Positions 41,336 to 53,340 of a stretch of 64,000 nt of DNA are shown one piece after another. Position numbers and translations under genes: made by a program. The notes under the pieces were generated by a model that saw only the letters and a list, made by a program, of their open reading frames with translations, was not told the DNA's origin and ran no database searches. How positions within the stretch are numbered: position 1 is the stretch's first letter; the number at the start of each line of letters is the position of its first letter. This stretch comes from Corythucha ciliata (Eukaryota > Arthropoda > Insecta > Hemiptera > Tingidae), in assembly GCA_038030265.1 (NCBI GenBank), contig CM075941.1, positions 45,322,164-45,386,163 of the forward strand, given 5' to 3'.

Positions 41336-44240
41336 TAGATTTCGGAGACGCGTAATCTGAGATATTGGGTTTTCAGATTGTCTATACATTTATTACATTC
41401 ATGTATTTCGTACGAAAAGGCCGCAAAATTATGGGCAACATCCCAAAATTGATTTTTCAGACACGGAAACTCACAGCTTTGGCGAATCAAATCCGCGAAT
41501 TGATGTTTTTTAGGTAGCGAAATTTGAGCAGTTGATGGTTTTAAGTAAGCCAAACGCGCAAAAATGTTTTTTGAGGGGGGGGGGGGCTAAAATGCGTGAA
41601 GTCTGTTTTTGAGTGTGGTAATCCCGCGTAATTAATTGCTCACTGAGCTGGAACCCGCCAACATTTTTTTTTGTTTAAACTCGCATCTGAGATCTGCGAA
41701 AATGCATTTTAGGATGCAAAAATCATCGAAATTGTTTTTTTCAGTGAGCGTCAACGGAGCAAATTGTGGCGCTAAAGGATTTGTTCATTCCGATGGTACC
41801 TAAAGGGGTGGGCAGCTGCCCCACTAAGTCTTCGCTTTCGAGTCTAGTGGAGGGCAACTGCCCACCCCTGCCCCTTTCTCGCTATGCCCATGACTTGTGT
41901 GATTCTAGAAGTTGGATTATAGGTATAATCACTCAACATTTTGGTTTTGGGACGATCAGCACAGTTGAATTGACTAACAGGTGGGTTTTCAGAATGTGAT
42001 CAACAGGTGATCATCAGTCGATTTGTCATTGTCTCACAAATCTCGACTGTTTTTTCTTTTCCCACTCCTTTTTTGTATAGAGCTAAAACAAATAGAAAAA
42101 TGGTTTCGGAGGTTTTTGGTTGGCCGAAGCCTCAGGGTTTTCGTCGCCGCAGGATCTTCATCAGGGTTTCCATTGACTTGAACTCTTGAACTCTCTTGTT
42201 CGGCCTTGCCCCTCCTCCCCGTCCACCATTTTCCTTTCATTTGAAGTTCTTCAAGCTTTTTCTTCCCAAGAAAACCTATTTCTTAAAGACGAGGACGAGA
42301 GACTTTGTTGATGTAAAACGCACCGAAAAAATAAATAAATAATTACCTCATTCATCCTTTGGGTGTGCGAGGGGGGGGGGGAAATGGAAAACAGACTTTA
42401 AATGAGCTTCAGATAGGGGTAGGTTGATAAGGTGAAGGGTAAATGTGGTGTCTCCCCCCCCCCCCATCAGTTGAAAATACAGGTGCCGGCAATAACGAGT
42501 GTTATAATTTTAATAGTTTTCTAAGCTTTTCACACTTTTCTGACATTTATGGCGCAGAATTCCACGAGGGAACGCCATATTTAACTGCCCAAGGAAGCCA
42601 ATTGCCTAAGGAAGGTGTCGTGTAAGGTGACCTCGCGTTTAATAAAACAACCTTTCGACGTCATGTAGCCCGCATCTCCCGAGTGCGATCGAATAAAAAG
42701 CACGGTGGTGCGAAGCCTCTCGTATACAGTTGCAATACAATTCGGAAGGCATTAACTGGAAAACTCTATTTTCAGGTGCAAGTGGTAGTGTTGTCGGCGT
42801 GTGGTGGGGGGGGGGGGCATAATGTATGTGACACTCACACGCGCGAAGAGAAAAGAATTGCGAACGGGTGTATAAGGCAGTTTCCGTGCAAAACCTTTTT
42901 CTCCCTCTTATATACCTCTTACTATCGTATATTCCGCGTAATTTACTGCCTCCATAAGGATTAGGGCAATTGATATGAGAATGTTGTAAATGGAATGGCC
43001 CGTATAGATCACTAAGGTCTCACATTCAATTCTGTTCAGCAATTTTTCCGCCTTTAGCTCCTCTTCTTCCTTGAGGACGGATGCACCTAAATCTCCTAGT
43101 TCGCCATACCGAAAAATCTCTTCCTATATACGAGTTTAAAGAATTGTTTCTTAAGAAAAAGGAGGGAAGTACTCAATATAGCGGATCAAATGTGAATAAA
43201 TCAATCTTAACTTAGTCTCCGTCACTTTTTTCTTGATTCGATCTTCCTCTTCCCTTTTAACGGATTAATCCACGCACATTCAACGGTGTTTTGGTAACAG
43301 TGGGATAGTTGGGTGGGGGTGGAGGGGTTGCTGTGGGACATGCAGCTGCGTCGCCGACTGAGATCGGAGGATTAAAATCCAAGAGGACGGTGATGTTAAG
43401 GGGGGAAAGGGGTGGCAGAATGGACTTGACGTGTCAGACAAGGAACCTCAAAGGCAAACACGAATTTTACCCTCACTATACGGCTAAGCAGGGGTGCTTT
43501 TTCCGCGACTCTTAAAGTGTGTTTTCATGTGTAACTCCCAAACACAACACACCCCCTTAAGCTTCGAAAGACTTAAAAGCTTTTTTTTACGCTCTTTCGA
43601 CTCCCGTTGTTATTCATTTTAAGCTGATCGGATCGAAACAAAATCGGTCTCTCCTCCGATGGCTGGTGGGGGGGGGGAACTGGCTGATGGGTTTCAACGC
43701 GCCTTAAAGCGCAGACCTCGCACTTGGAACAATTGAGTTTATTAATGAGCTCTCCCGTCCCCCCTCCCAATCCACTCTTTACGTTGAATTTTTTTCTTGA
43801 AAACAGACGCCAATAAATTTGTCAGTAGGGTCAACTCTTTGGTGGGAGCGTCGATAATAAGACGTGGAGCGGGCCGACCCGCCTGGTGTGGCGGCTCGGG
43901 GGGGTCAAATAAAAGGATCCTCAATTGCCTTCGCCCCTTGAATACAAATGCGTTTCATCTTTTCTTGGGCGAAAGAAACGAAAAATTGAAAAAGAAGTAA
44001 AAAAAAACAAAAAAAAACTCCCCAGTGCTACCAGCAGTGTACCAACAGCGTGACAACCGAATAAAATTTCATATTCCAGGGAGGCAGAAGCGCAACAAGC
44101 TGTGAGGGAATTGCCGGGGGGGGGGGGCGACTCTTATTACGATCTGCCGGTTTTATTTTACTTCGTCAATAGTATTATTAGTATTAGAACGTCCCGTATC
44201 AAGTGACGGACGGTGGCCCCGAGTGGAAAGTACTGTGTGA
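41336..44240. other. About 2.9 kb with no assignable gene
   Basis: Contains an inverted GC-rich repeat (41795-41890; AGGGGTGGGCAGCTGCCCC and CAACTGCCCACCCCTG) that looks like part of the GCGTAGCCAG dispersed family. G or C runs lie near 41575, 42371, 42454, 42808 and 43668. Small open frames lack motifs. Confidence 0.5.
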
Positions 44241-44244
44241 AACC

Positions 44245-44340
44245 ATGGTCGTAGCCAGAGGGGGCAGGTGTGGGCAGTTGCCCTCCCTAAAAATTTAGTG
44301 GGGGCTGCGGCCCGCCCCCCAGATACCGCCGAAAAGGATT
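44245..44340 (+). repeat. GCGTAGCCAG-family dispersed fragment
   Basis: GTCGTAGCCAGAGGGGGCAG, then GGGCAGTTGCCCTCCCTAAA. Similar to 41795-41890. Confidence 0.5.
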
Positions 44341-44379
44341 CAAACATATAAAATCCAACAGGTACGCTAGGCACATTTT

Positions 44380-45290
44380 CAATATTTTCTAAGCAATAAA
44401 CCAATTTCTCGAATTTCGCTCCCTAAAACATCAATTTACTTGGCTTTTTTTGTAATGAAAACCAAATTTCGTGGGGTGGCTTAATTCAAAAGCCACTTTC
44501 GTGGTTTTTGCACACTAAAAAACCATTTTAGTAGCTCTGCCCCACTGAAAAATCAATTTCTCAAAATTTCGATCACTAAGAAACCAATTTTTCTGATTTT
44601 TCTTGCCAAAAAGTTAGCTCACTGAAAAACAAATTTATGGGATTTCACTCTCAAAAAAATCTATTTTGTGGGGTTTTTCTAAAGAAAAAGAAATTTTCAC
44701 GTGTCGGGCTCTCTAAAAAAAAACTCAATTCACGACTTTTTGTTCCTATCAAACAAATTTTGCGGGGTGCCCAAATTCAGAGATCATTTTCGTAAATTTT
44801 ATGCACCAAAACTTCGTTTCAGTTTGATTCGCCTAAATAAAAAACCGAATTCCAACCCAGGGAATTGATTCCCTAAATCACCAATTTTCTTGATTTTTGT
44901 TGCTTGTTACTAAACATTTCCCGGATCTAGCTCACTGAAAAACAAATTCCTCTGATTTCGCTGTCTTACAAACAATTTTGCGGACATTGCTCCCTGAGTA
45001 AAACATTTGTTTTCTTCCAATAAAAATAAATGTTGCTATTTTTTGAATTTTTTGGGACGGATTACTTCAGTTAACGTTTTTGCTGATTTCTTGCACCGAA
45101 AAAACATTTTCGCAAGATTTGGCTCTTTTTAAAAATACCAAATTTCGCGAATTTTTCTCGCGAAACAAAAACATTTTTCCGGATATGGCTGACTGTAAAA
45201 TAAATTTATCAGATTTTGCTCGCTGAACAATCAATTTCGGGAATTTGGCTTTTCATCCCCGAAATTGGTTATTCATGGAGCCAAATCCGC
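44380..45290 (+). repeat. Degenerate 30-bp array, family D
   Basis: Units near CTCACTAAAAAACCAATTTC then GCGGATTTGG, spaced about 30 bases with strong drift. The same family occupies 63540-64000. Confidence 0.75.
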
Positions 45291-45649
45291 GAAAAATATA
45301 AGCGCGAAAAATCAACGCCTATAGCTAAGGGCAAATTTTACGTTAACCAATAAGGGCAATTTTATAAAGGAGTTGTCCATTTCATTGAAAAAACTTGTCA
45401 GTTTCATGAATTATAGTGAATTAATTGCGTTTAGAATACCCTTTTCTACGGACAATTAGGGGATTATTCCCCTCCTCACCACACCACCCTAGGCACAACT
45501 GTGAATTCGAGGGAGTGGGGAGGCTGAAAATAAAGAAATTAATCTTTAAATTAAATACTTTTTGTGACATATGCCATGCACTGACCCGATAGGTGCAGTT
45601 TGAGTTCCGTGAGGGGATTTCTCCTGGGTGGATTCGCTCTTTGCGTGGA
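45291..45649. other. Unassigned flank before the tRNA-like sequence
   Basis: No gene. The part near 45550-45649 may belong to the SINE-like unit that follows. Confidence 0.35.
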
Positions 45650-45732
45650 CTCCCGTGATAGCTCAGAAGGTAGAGGCACCTGGCGCGAAACTAGGAGGTC
45701 GTGGGTTCGAATCCCCCCACCTCCCCACCTGG
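45650..45732 (+). tRNA. tRNA-like SINE head
   Basis: Box A TAGCTCAGAAGG at 45659-45670 and box B GGTTCGAATCC at 45704-45714 are both good Pol III promoter elements. The anticodon stem CCTGG/CTAGG pairs (one G-T), but position 33 is not T and the acceptor strands do not pair. A run of six T follows at 45740. The sequence after it (GGGGAGCAATTTTTTCTCGG) matches the tail of the tRNA-like sequence at 49115, so both belong to one SINE family. Confidence 0.55.
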
Positions 45733-45929
45733 GGAGCAATTTTTTCTCGGAACTCGCCCGCCCTTGAATTTGGTGGAATGAGCTTCCCCTTTGCCCATTC
45801 TCCTAAAAACAACGAACCGGGAATAATTTTGGAACAAATGATCGCTGTGTAGCGTCTATGCGTAACCATAGTGACCTTGATCAAATTTTTTTACTTACTT
45901 AGTACTTAGTACTTACCAGTTTTTAAGTC

Positions 45930-46205
45930 CCATATGGCGATTTATGGCGCGCGAATGGACGTTTTATATCAGAGCGGGTAACATGATCGTTTCAGGCATT
46001 TTCAGGGCGCACAAATCGTCAGTTTAGCCATTTTTAGGACGTGTTAAACCAGTTTGGCTATCTTGTGAGTGGAAATTGCCAGTTTCGCTATTTCCAGGAT
46101 GCAATAAGTTACTTATTTAGTCATTTTCATGGCGCAAATCGTAAGTTTTGTCATTTTGAGGCGAATAAATAGGTTTCACTGTTTTTAGACAGCGAATGAC
46201 TGTCA
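45930..46205 (+). repeat. Family B patch
   Basis: GGCGCGCGAATGG, AATCGTCAGTTTAGCCATTT and GCAAATCGTAAGTTTTGTCA in series. Confidence 0.65.
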
Positions 46206-46509
46206 AACCCTTTTTCGGACAACGAAGCACCCACTTTATCATAAGCCCATCCCTTGAGCAAATCCTGAATCCGAGTCTGTGTACATAATTATACACCCGT
46301 TAGGGGGGGGGGGCCCACGATTGTTCTCACCTAGGGGTCCGCAAGGGCTAGAATTGGTGCGGTACATGAACCAGATCGTTTGATTAGAGTTTAGAGCTAT
46401 ATTTGTACCAAACTTTGTTCACGTCTGACGTGTGGAGACTAGGGTTAATCTCCATTTTGTTTCTAAAATAAAAGCAACCATTCGGTTCTGTAACAAGATG
46501 AAGAGCGTT

Positions 46510-46765
46510 TTTTGGATCAACATTTTTGTGGTCAGAGGTTTTTGGGGTCAGGACTTTTTGTGGTTAGACCATTTCTATGATTGGAACATTACGTGCTTAA
46601 AGCATTTTGTCGCTCGATCTTTTCGTGGTATAGCATTTCGTTATTTAATATTTTTGTGGTTGGACATTTTCGTGGCCAAGACATTTTGTGGTTTTAACTT
46701 TTTGAAAACTGTCTACATGATATGTGGAATAGCATTTTTTTTTTTTTTTTTTTTTTTTATGTTAT
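46510..46765 (+). repeat. Family E patch with a T tract
   Basis: TTTTTGTGGTCAGAGG, TTTTTGTGGTTAGACC and ATTTTTGTGGTTGGAC units, ending in about 23 T at 46736-46758. Confidence 0.65.
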
Positions 46766-47466
46766 ATAGCTGGGAGTGAGTGCTTTATCTTAGCCAGGAA
46801 TTAGCGGTTTTCTCAGTTTCAGCCACGCATATCAGCAGGTTTTCCGAAAAAGAACCGTTAATTAACGTTTTTTTTCTCGATTTTAACCGCGAATTATTTC
46901 CTAGTTTCAGTCGCGAATCTTCTACTCAATTTTAACCCCGAGGAATCAGCAGCTTTTCTTACATTTATACGTGAATTTTTGTCTTCTTCTTCATTTTAGC
47001 CGCGAATGAGTGCTTCTTGTCAACCTTAGCCGCGAATTTTCTGAATTTTAGCTGTGGGTTAACGTTTTTCTGAATTCTAGCCCTTCGTTAATTCCAGAGG
47101 TTTTTTTTATTAGCATTTCTCCCACTCTATCCACGTCTCTGTTTTAGCATTTTCCCTCAATTTTAACCGTGAATTAACGTTTGTGTCAATTTGAGCCGAT
47201 TTTTTTCTTAATTTTAGCCGCAATTTGGTGATTTGACTCAATTTTTACTCGCGAATTACAAATTTTTTCCAATTTTTACCATGAATTAGCGCTTTTTCTC
47301 CATTTTAGCCGTAAATTTATGATTTTCAAACTTTACCCGTTTATTCGCGTTTGGCTACACTTTATCCAAAATTTAGCGCTCTTTTTTAATTTTTCTGCTA
47401 ATTATAGCGATTTTTCTCGGTTATGCTATGGATTAACGGTTTTCTTTGTAGTGCATGCAAAAAGCT

Positions 47467-47595
47467 GTAGCCATAGGAGCCTACATTGTCTGTATTCCCT
47501 CTTTAAGGTGCGTTAAAAACGAACCTGTTTCGGCTGCTCGCCATCTTCAGCGTTTGGAAGTACAAATGAAACAACGTAGGATCCTATACGGCTAC
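47467..47595. repeat. Fold-back element, decayed copy
   Basis: The left arm GTAGCCATAGGAGCCTACAT...CTTTAAGG matches the arm at 8341-8381. The loop CGGCTGCTCGCCATCTTCAG is inverted relative to that copy. The right arm is degraded (ACAACGTAGGATCCTATACG). Confidence 0.65.
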
Positions 47596-49038
47596 TACTA
47601 ACCCTCGTAGTTTAAGCGATCTTACTAACACTACCAGGTTTTCTTTGTTATACCTGCCAATCAGCACTTTCTCTCAATTTTATAGCGTCGAATTGCATTT
47701 TTTCTCAATTTTAGCTGAGAATTAGTGATTTGTCTCAATTTTACCTGTGAATTAGCGTTTATTTTCGTTTTTTTTAAATTCGTGCCGAGAATTGGCGTTT
47801 TTCCTAAAGCCATAAAGTTGCCTTCAGAAGCCGCAAATTGGTGTTTTCTCAATTTTAACCGTGAATTAGCGTTTTTATCAGTTTTATTTCCTCGAATGGG
47901 CACTTGTCTCAGTTTTAGCCGTGAAGTGATTTTTTCCTACACTTCACACACGAATTAGCGCTTTTCCCCAATCATTATATGTATTACCGGCCCTAAGATG
48001 GCGGGGACAATATTTCATTCAGTTCGTTCATCAATCTCTAATCAGGCGACGTTTTCGAAGGTTCTACCTCTCGACTCAACCACTCAAAGCAGTGCTGGGG
48101 AGGGGAAACATCTGGTGAAACGGGCGGGGATTTGGCTTCTTTCGACGAATTTCAGTCCATCCGACTAGGAGGATAGAGCATTAAAAGGTGTCCTGCAAAT
48201 TTTTTGGTTAAAATTCGATTTAGCCTAGGCAAGCGCTATTCTTTGGGGTCGCCTTAATTTGCAGAATCCCCCTAATGAGCAGTGCCCCCCCCCTCCGCAC
48301 GTATTAAAGGGCTGCAGGAGGAAAAGTACAGTGAATAACAATCAGTGCTGCCTTATTCTCCAGCGTCCCATGAAGTTGCCTTTAGGAGCCACACGAACGC
48401 ACGATTTGGCGTTTTTTCCATTTCAACCGCAAAATAACGTTTTCCCACACTTCAGCGCGTCTTCTCAATTTCATCGGTGAATTAAAGTTTGTCTCCATTT
48501 TTGCCGCGACTTAACGATTTTTCTCGATGTTTGCTGCGAATTTGTGTTTTTCCTGATTTCAGCCACTAATGAGCGATTTACCTTAATTTTACCCGTGAAT
48601 TAGCGTTTTTCTTACACTTCAGCGCTTCTTCTCAATTTTATGGGGGAATGAGCGATTTTTCTCCACAGCCGATAATTAGCGATTTTTTCCACTTCAGCCG
48701 CGAATTGGCTACTTTTTTTTTTTTCAATTGAATTTTTTCACTCTGGTCAATTAATGAGCGCCTTTTTAATTTCATCCGTGAATTAGTGATTTTTGTAAAT
48801 TTTAACCGCGAATTTGCATTATGTCTCAATAATATTAGCCACAAATTAGTGTTTTTCTTAATTATTCAGGAATTAGCTATTTTTACCAATTTTTACCGTG
48901 GAGAAGCGTTATATCTGGTGAGGGAGCCATGTTTCTCAATTTTAGCCCGATTCAGCGCGCTTTGTCAATTTTAAACACGAATTAGTGCGTTTTCTCGCTT
49001 TTACTCCCGAATTAGCAATTTACCTCAATTCTAGCCAA

Positions 49039-49231
49039 TAAATTAATTGAACTGATGTTATCCGGACGACGATGGAAGGGCATAGCCCAACACGATTCGA
49101 GTTTCGAGAAAAAATGGCTCCCCGGCGGGATTTGAACCCGCAACCTCTGGATTACCAGTCCAGCACGCTACCAGTCGTGTTGGGCTATGCCCTTCCATCG
49201 TCGTCCGGATAACATCAGTTCAATTAATTTA
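49039..49231. repeat. Inverted repeat with perfect 57-bp arms around a tRNA-like sequence
   Basis: 49039-49095 and 49175-49231 are exact reverse complements (TAAATTAATTGAACTGATG...CCCAACACGA), with a 79-base spacer. The spacer holds the tRNA-like sequence on the minus strand. Perfect arms inside a heavily decayed array suggest a recent origin or ongoing correction. Confidence 0.85.
49115..49190 (-). tRNA. tRNA-Thr(GGT)-like sequence, 5' acceptor missing
   Basis: Minus strand: anticodon arm CTGGA/TCCAG with loop CTGGTAA (anticodon GGT, threonine), a perfect T arm GCGGG/CCCGC with box B GGTTCAAATCC, then GGGGAGCCA and TTTTTT, a Pol III terminator. The D region (TAGC...TGGTAGCGTGC) overlaps the right inverted-repeat arm, and no 5' strand pairs with the acceptor. 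It is SINE-head-like rather than a normal tRNA gene. Confidence 0.6.
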
Positions 49232-50190
49232 TTAATTAAAAATACCGGCGACAGAATTACTCATCATATCTATCAATTCTAGCCACTGGCTTGGGGCAAA
49301 AACTGCATTTTAGCCGTAAAATATTAACTCTATACTCAACGATTTGCAGAATTTTTTTTCTGCTAACAAGTTTGTCTGGAACTTCCTTCGAGTTACAGCG
49401 AATGAGCGTTTTTTCGCAGTTTTAGCCATGAATATTGGCGAATTTTCCAACCTTCTTGCAACGCACTTGCCCAAGTACAGCGCCTTCTCAATTTCATCGT
49501 CATAAACACGTATACATGAACTGTAGGGATCAGCGTATTTTCTCTATTTTAGCCATGAAGTTGCCTCCAGAAGGCACGAATAAAGTACATTTCTGAATTT
49601 CAGCTCACAGATATAAGGGGTCGCATTGATTTGCAGAATGAAAAAAAGTCTGCAGAATGGGGTGTTTTAAGTTTTTTCACAGGTTCCAAACTTCGTACGT
49701 GAGTTCAACTAAGTTCCCGGCAATAGTTCAATTCAAAAACAGCCCTATTTTCTGAATGACAGCCGCAAATTGGCGCTTTTCCACTATCTCAGCCGTGAAT
49801 ATTAGCGATTTTTTCAAACATTTTGCCACGATCTTGCCCCAAGACAAACACATTTGCGCGCCTACTCAATTTCAGCCTCCTATTTTCGCATTACATATAT
49901 CTATTTTTGCAGCAATGTTGCCATCAGATATACCCCATCCGTTCTGGTTGCCTTGAGAATTTTTGTGTGTATTTTCCCCAATTTTGGAGGCAAATGAGCC
50001 CATTATTCTCAATATTAGCCGCGTGTAGTAAACTTGTAGTCATGAAGTTGCCTCAAGAAACCACGAATTTGGGTGTATTTCGCGGTCGCAGTGAACAATC
50101 GCTGATTTTTCTCAGAAATCTGGGATTTTCTCTTTTTTGGCGGTCGATTAGCACTTTTGTCACTCTCTAAAACCTTTCTCAGCCCACCGC

Positions 50191-50408
50191 CGCAATTTGA
50201 TAAGTGGGAAAACGGGTTTCAGGAGTGCTTTTGCCATATCGGCAGTGTGCCAGGCTGTTGTGGCTCGAGTGGATATTTTGCACGCGTTGAATGATATTCA
50301 GAGAATTGATATATTTTTAAATACATGAATAATAATTGAACAACTATAAAAAAAAAACACGTGTTGAATACAACAATATCCCTGCTTGTTCTTTTTTTTG
50401 TTTTAACG
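50191..50408. other. Flank of the PIG-V copy
   Basis: A/T-rich with an A run near 50346. Nothing else is recognised. Confidence 0.4.
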
Positions 50409-51694
50409 ATGGACGTAGTCCTCAAGATATTTTGGCGGTCTTCGATTCCTGGACGATCTTCGTAAAAACTGAGGGACTCTCAACATTTCGTTCACATCGC
50501 TCACTCGGGCTACACTTTTCAGACCGACATTCCGTTTTTTCCCATGTTCATAATTCTTGTGAGAATCGTCGTGACGGGTTTAGAATTTGTGGGTCTTGAC
50601 GTCCTTTCATCGATCATTCTGGCCGCTGTTTGTTTGAACTTGATTTTTTTTTTTTTTCATCTTGTCTGCGATAACTTTGTTCGAACTGACGAAAAATGTT
50701 TTTTTGCGATGAAACATTCGCTTTGCTCGCATCGGTGTAGTACTGCGTGTCCCCGGCCACGATATTCTTCGTGGCCTTCAATTCAGAAGCGTTGTACGCC
50801 CTTTGCATCTTTCAAGGACTCCTGTCTCATCATCGTTACAAACCCGTTACGGCCGCAGTTTGGTTTGCTGTTGCATGCTTGACACGGTCGAACGTACTCG
50901 TAAACGCGGGCTTCATTTTACATTATTATCTGGCGCTAGCAACGATACAATGTTATTACGAAATTCAAGCTGGACCGTTCCTCAAGAGACTAATACGTTC
51001 AACTCGTTACATTGCGATCGGCTTAGGACTAACTTTCACCATGATGTTTCCTTTTGCGGCTTTCTAGGTGTACACGCATAACCTTTTGTGTTTTAACTCT
51101 CCAGCGAACATTTCTCCAGAATTAAGGAATCATTCGGACACGTACAAAATCCCTCTTCTGTCAGACCATGCTGATTACTGCTACATATCGGATAAATTTA
51201 TTTTACCCTACGTTTGGGTTCAAGATAAATTTTGGGACGTGGGCTTCTTTTAAATACTGGACGACCAAGCAAATCCCGAATTTCCTGCTAGCTTTTCCAG
51301 TCGTATTTTTGATCACAATTCCCCGCGTACGATTCATTTACCGCAACAAAATGATATTCATAACGCCTCACGTCGCATATATCGGCGGCTGGCTCGACGG
51401 AGACGATTTCCCACCACTTCGCCTTCGTTTACGCCGTTCACACTCTGTTCCTCGTCGTCAGTAGTTTCTTCGTAATCAACGTCCAAAGTGTTCACTCGCC
51501 TTATCGCTTCGTCTACTCCTATGCTGTACTGGATTGCCGTCCGTTACATGGTGTACAATGGGAATGTTCCGATTCCTTCTGAAATAATTTTCGACTTTTT
51601 GGGGTTCCAGTGGTATGCAGTCAGTTTTAAGGGAATAATACCTTGGCGGGGCTTCTTTTGTTCTCCAATGGATTTCCTTGATCCTTTGACCTAA
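50409..51694 (+). pseudogene. PIGV: PIG-V (GPI mannosyltransferase 2), intronless broken copy
   Basis: Across three frames, the ER membrane enzyme that adds the second mannose to the GPI anchor can be read nearly end to end. RDSQHFVHIAHSGYTF and FFPMFIILVRI come first (about 50466-50565). Then SPATIFFVAFNSEALYAL with LTRSNVLVNAGF follows (50747-50910), then FKYWTTKQIPNFLLAFPVVF (about 51247-51310), and FTRLIASSTPMLYWIAV near the end. The total of about 430 codons matches the family. At least five frame changes and TAG at 51065-51067 kill it; one hydrophobic stretch is a T tract. There is no intron, and AATAAA lies at 51701. A processed pseudogene fits best; a real gene with assembly errors is less likely. 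Confidence 0.8.
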
Positions 51695-51828
51695 TTAATG
51701 AATAAAGTTTTAAAACCTTTAAAAAATATTAATAATAAAAATTAAATGAAGCAATATCGAACGGAAGAAAAACTTTTTACCTATTCAGTCAAAACTTCCC
51801 GGGGGAACTGAGAAGGTGAATCTATATT

Positions 51829-52017
51829 TTAAGTCCATCTGTTAAGTCGAGGCGCGTGATGGCTACGGAAAGTGACGCCACAGTGTAAACAATCTTCTTC
51901 TTGTACATTGGCTTGAAAATAATGGCCATCATCTAGTTCCACTTCGTAGCGAAGGTTGCCGATATTTTTTTGGTCAATTCTTCCGAGTTTCCACTGGCGC
52001 TGGTTATTGGAGTAATT
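51829..52017 (-). pseudogene. Integrase C-terminal tail of a gypsy element
   Basis: A 62-codon minus-strand frame reads NNQRQWKLGRIDQKNIGN then LRYEVELDDGHYF, and ends at TAA 51829-51831. A Trp-x2-Gly-x-Ile start and a Y-x-V-x-L-D-D-G core are the hallmark of the SH3-like module after the gypsy integrase core; compare the tail of the element at 32787-37034. No other part of the element is present. Confidence 0.5.
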
Positions 52018-52139
52018 TAAGCGGCTTGAGCTCGGTCTCCCACTAGTAATTCACGGGCTTGACGTTTTGATGGTTCAGGAGTTGGAGATCTTTTGAATTT
52101 AAGGGGTTTGAGGGGGATTTGCCCCACCCCCTCCCATAG

Positions 52140-53340
52140 CCATGAATTTGCGCATTTTCTCAACTTTAGCAGCAAAGTATCTTTTTTATCCCGTGAGCGA
52201 TGTTTCATAATTATCCTCGAGTTTTGACGTTTTCCTAAATTTTAGCAGTATATTACCATTTTTTAATTTTTTTTGCCAGGGTATTAGCACTTTTCTCAGT
52301 TCTAGCTGGAAATTAACAAGTGTTTTCCACGATATTAGCCGCAAAATAGCGGGACTTTTCACGAATGAGGATTTTTTTGTTTTTGACAAACGGAAAACGA
52401 TATAAGATCTATTTTAGCGTACTACATCATAAAAAAATACATTTCCCCAAAGGCTCGACCCGTGAAACTTCCTCATTAGGATTTTTTTGGTTCACCATAT
52501 GCAATGCATGAGCGATTTTTCTCAGTTTACTCGCGAATTAGCGGTTTCTTCGCCTATTGCCATAAATTGGCGCTTTTTTTTTTTTTTTTTTCAATTTCAG
52601 CATGAAAAGTTGCCTTCAGAATCCACAAATTGGCGTATATTCAGGTTTTGGAGCAAATTAGAATTTGTCTCAATTTCAACCATGAATTAGCGCTTTTCTT
52701 AAATTGTAGCGGCGACGCGTCGTAGCGTTTCAAACCTGTGAATTAGCGAATTTTCTCAATTTCAGTCACAAATTGGCGCAATTTCTGCTGTAAATTAGCA
52801 TTGTTTCCATTTTTAACTGAGAATTAGCACTTTTTCTCAATTTGAACTGAAAATTAACGTTTTTCTAAATTTTAGCTGCGCTAATTCGTGATTTTTTCAA
52901 TTTTTGCCGCGAATTAGTGATTTTCTTTATTTTGTACCCGCGAATTAACATTTTTTCATAACTGTATATCTGAAAATTGCAAATTAGCGATTTTTCCCAA
53001 TTTCAGCTGTAAAACAGCGTTTTGGGCTAATTTTGCGGTCATTCAGCTTCCTATTCCCTTTTTCATAGGCGAATGGGCGATTTTACGCCATTTCAGTTGT
53101 GAATTTGCCATTTTTGTCCAATTTTAACCTGAAAGCGTCTTTTATTTGTCAATATTATAGCGTTTTTTCTAAACTTTAACCGCGGGGTTTGCCCAAATAC
53201 AACACTTTTGCGTTGATTTCCCCAATTAATTCGAAGAATAGCCTCCATGTACCGCGAATCAGCGATTTTTTTCTTAATTTTAGTCTGGAAGTTGCATCGT
53301 GAGACTACGAATCAGGGCGCTTCTTAGCAGCTATAGCCAC
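52140..53340 (+). repeat. Family A array
   Basis: GCGAATTAGCG/TTTTAGCC units about 30 bases apart, more diverged than at 4030-5530. It includes a T tract at 52575-52591. Confidence 0.7.

Larger units (their letters stand above)
46790..50190 (+). repeat. Family A arrays with interruptions
   Basis: GCGAATTAGCG/TTTTAGCC units, about 30 bases apart, at 46790-47450, 47640-48000, 48350-49035 and 49260-50190. They are interrupted by the fold-back at 47467-47595, a short unrelated stretch at 48000-48350, and the tRNA-containing inverted repeat at 49039-49231. It was probably one array later broken by insertions. Confidence 0.75.

Noticed and set aside
41795..41890. Rho-independent terminator or regulatory hairpin
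   Set aside because: The GC-rich inverted words match dispersed fragments at 44245 and elsewhere, so they are repeat-derived, in a eukaryotic context.
46790..50190. CRISPR-like array (regular repeats with variable spacers)
   Set aside because: Unit cores and T runs both drift, there is no invariant repeat or cas gene, and the context is eukaryotic.
46790..53340. Protein-coding meaning of array frames such as short open frames near 47319 and 52487
   Set aside because: Frames are short, differ from unit to unit and simply translate the repeat.
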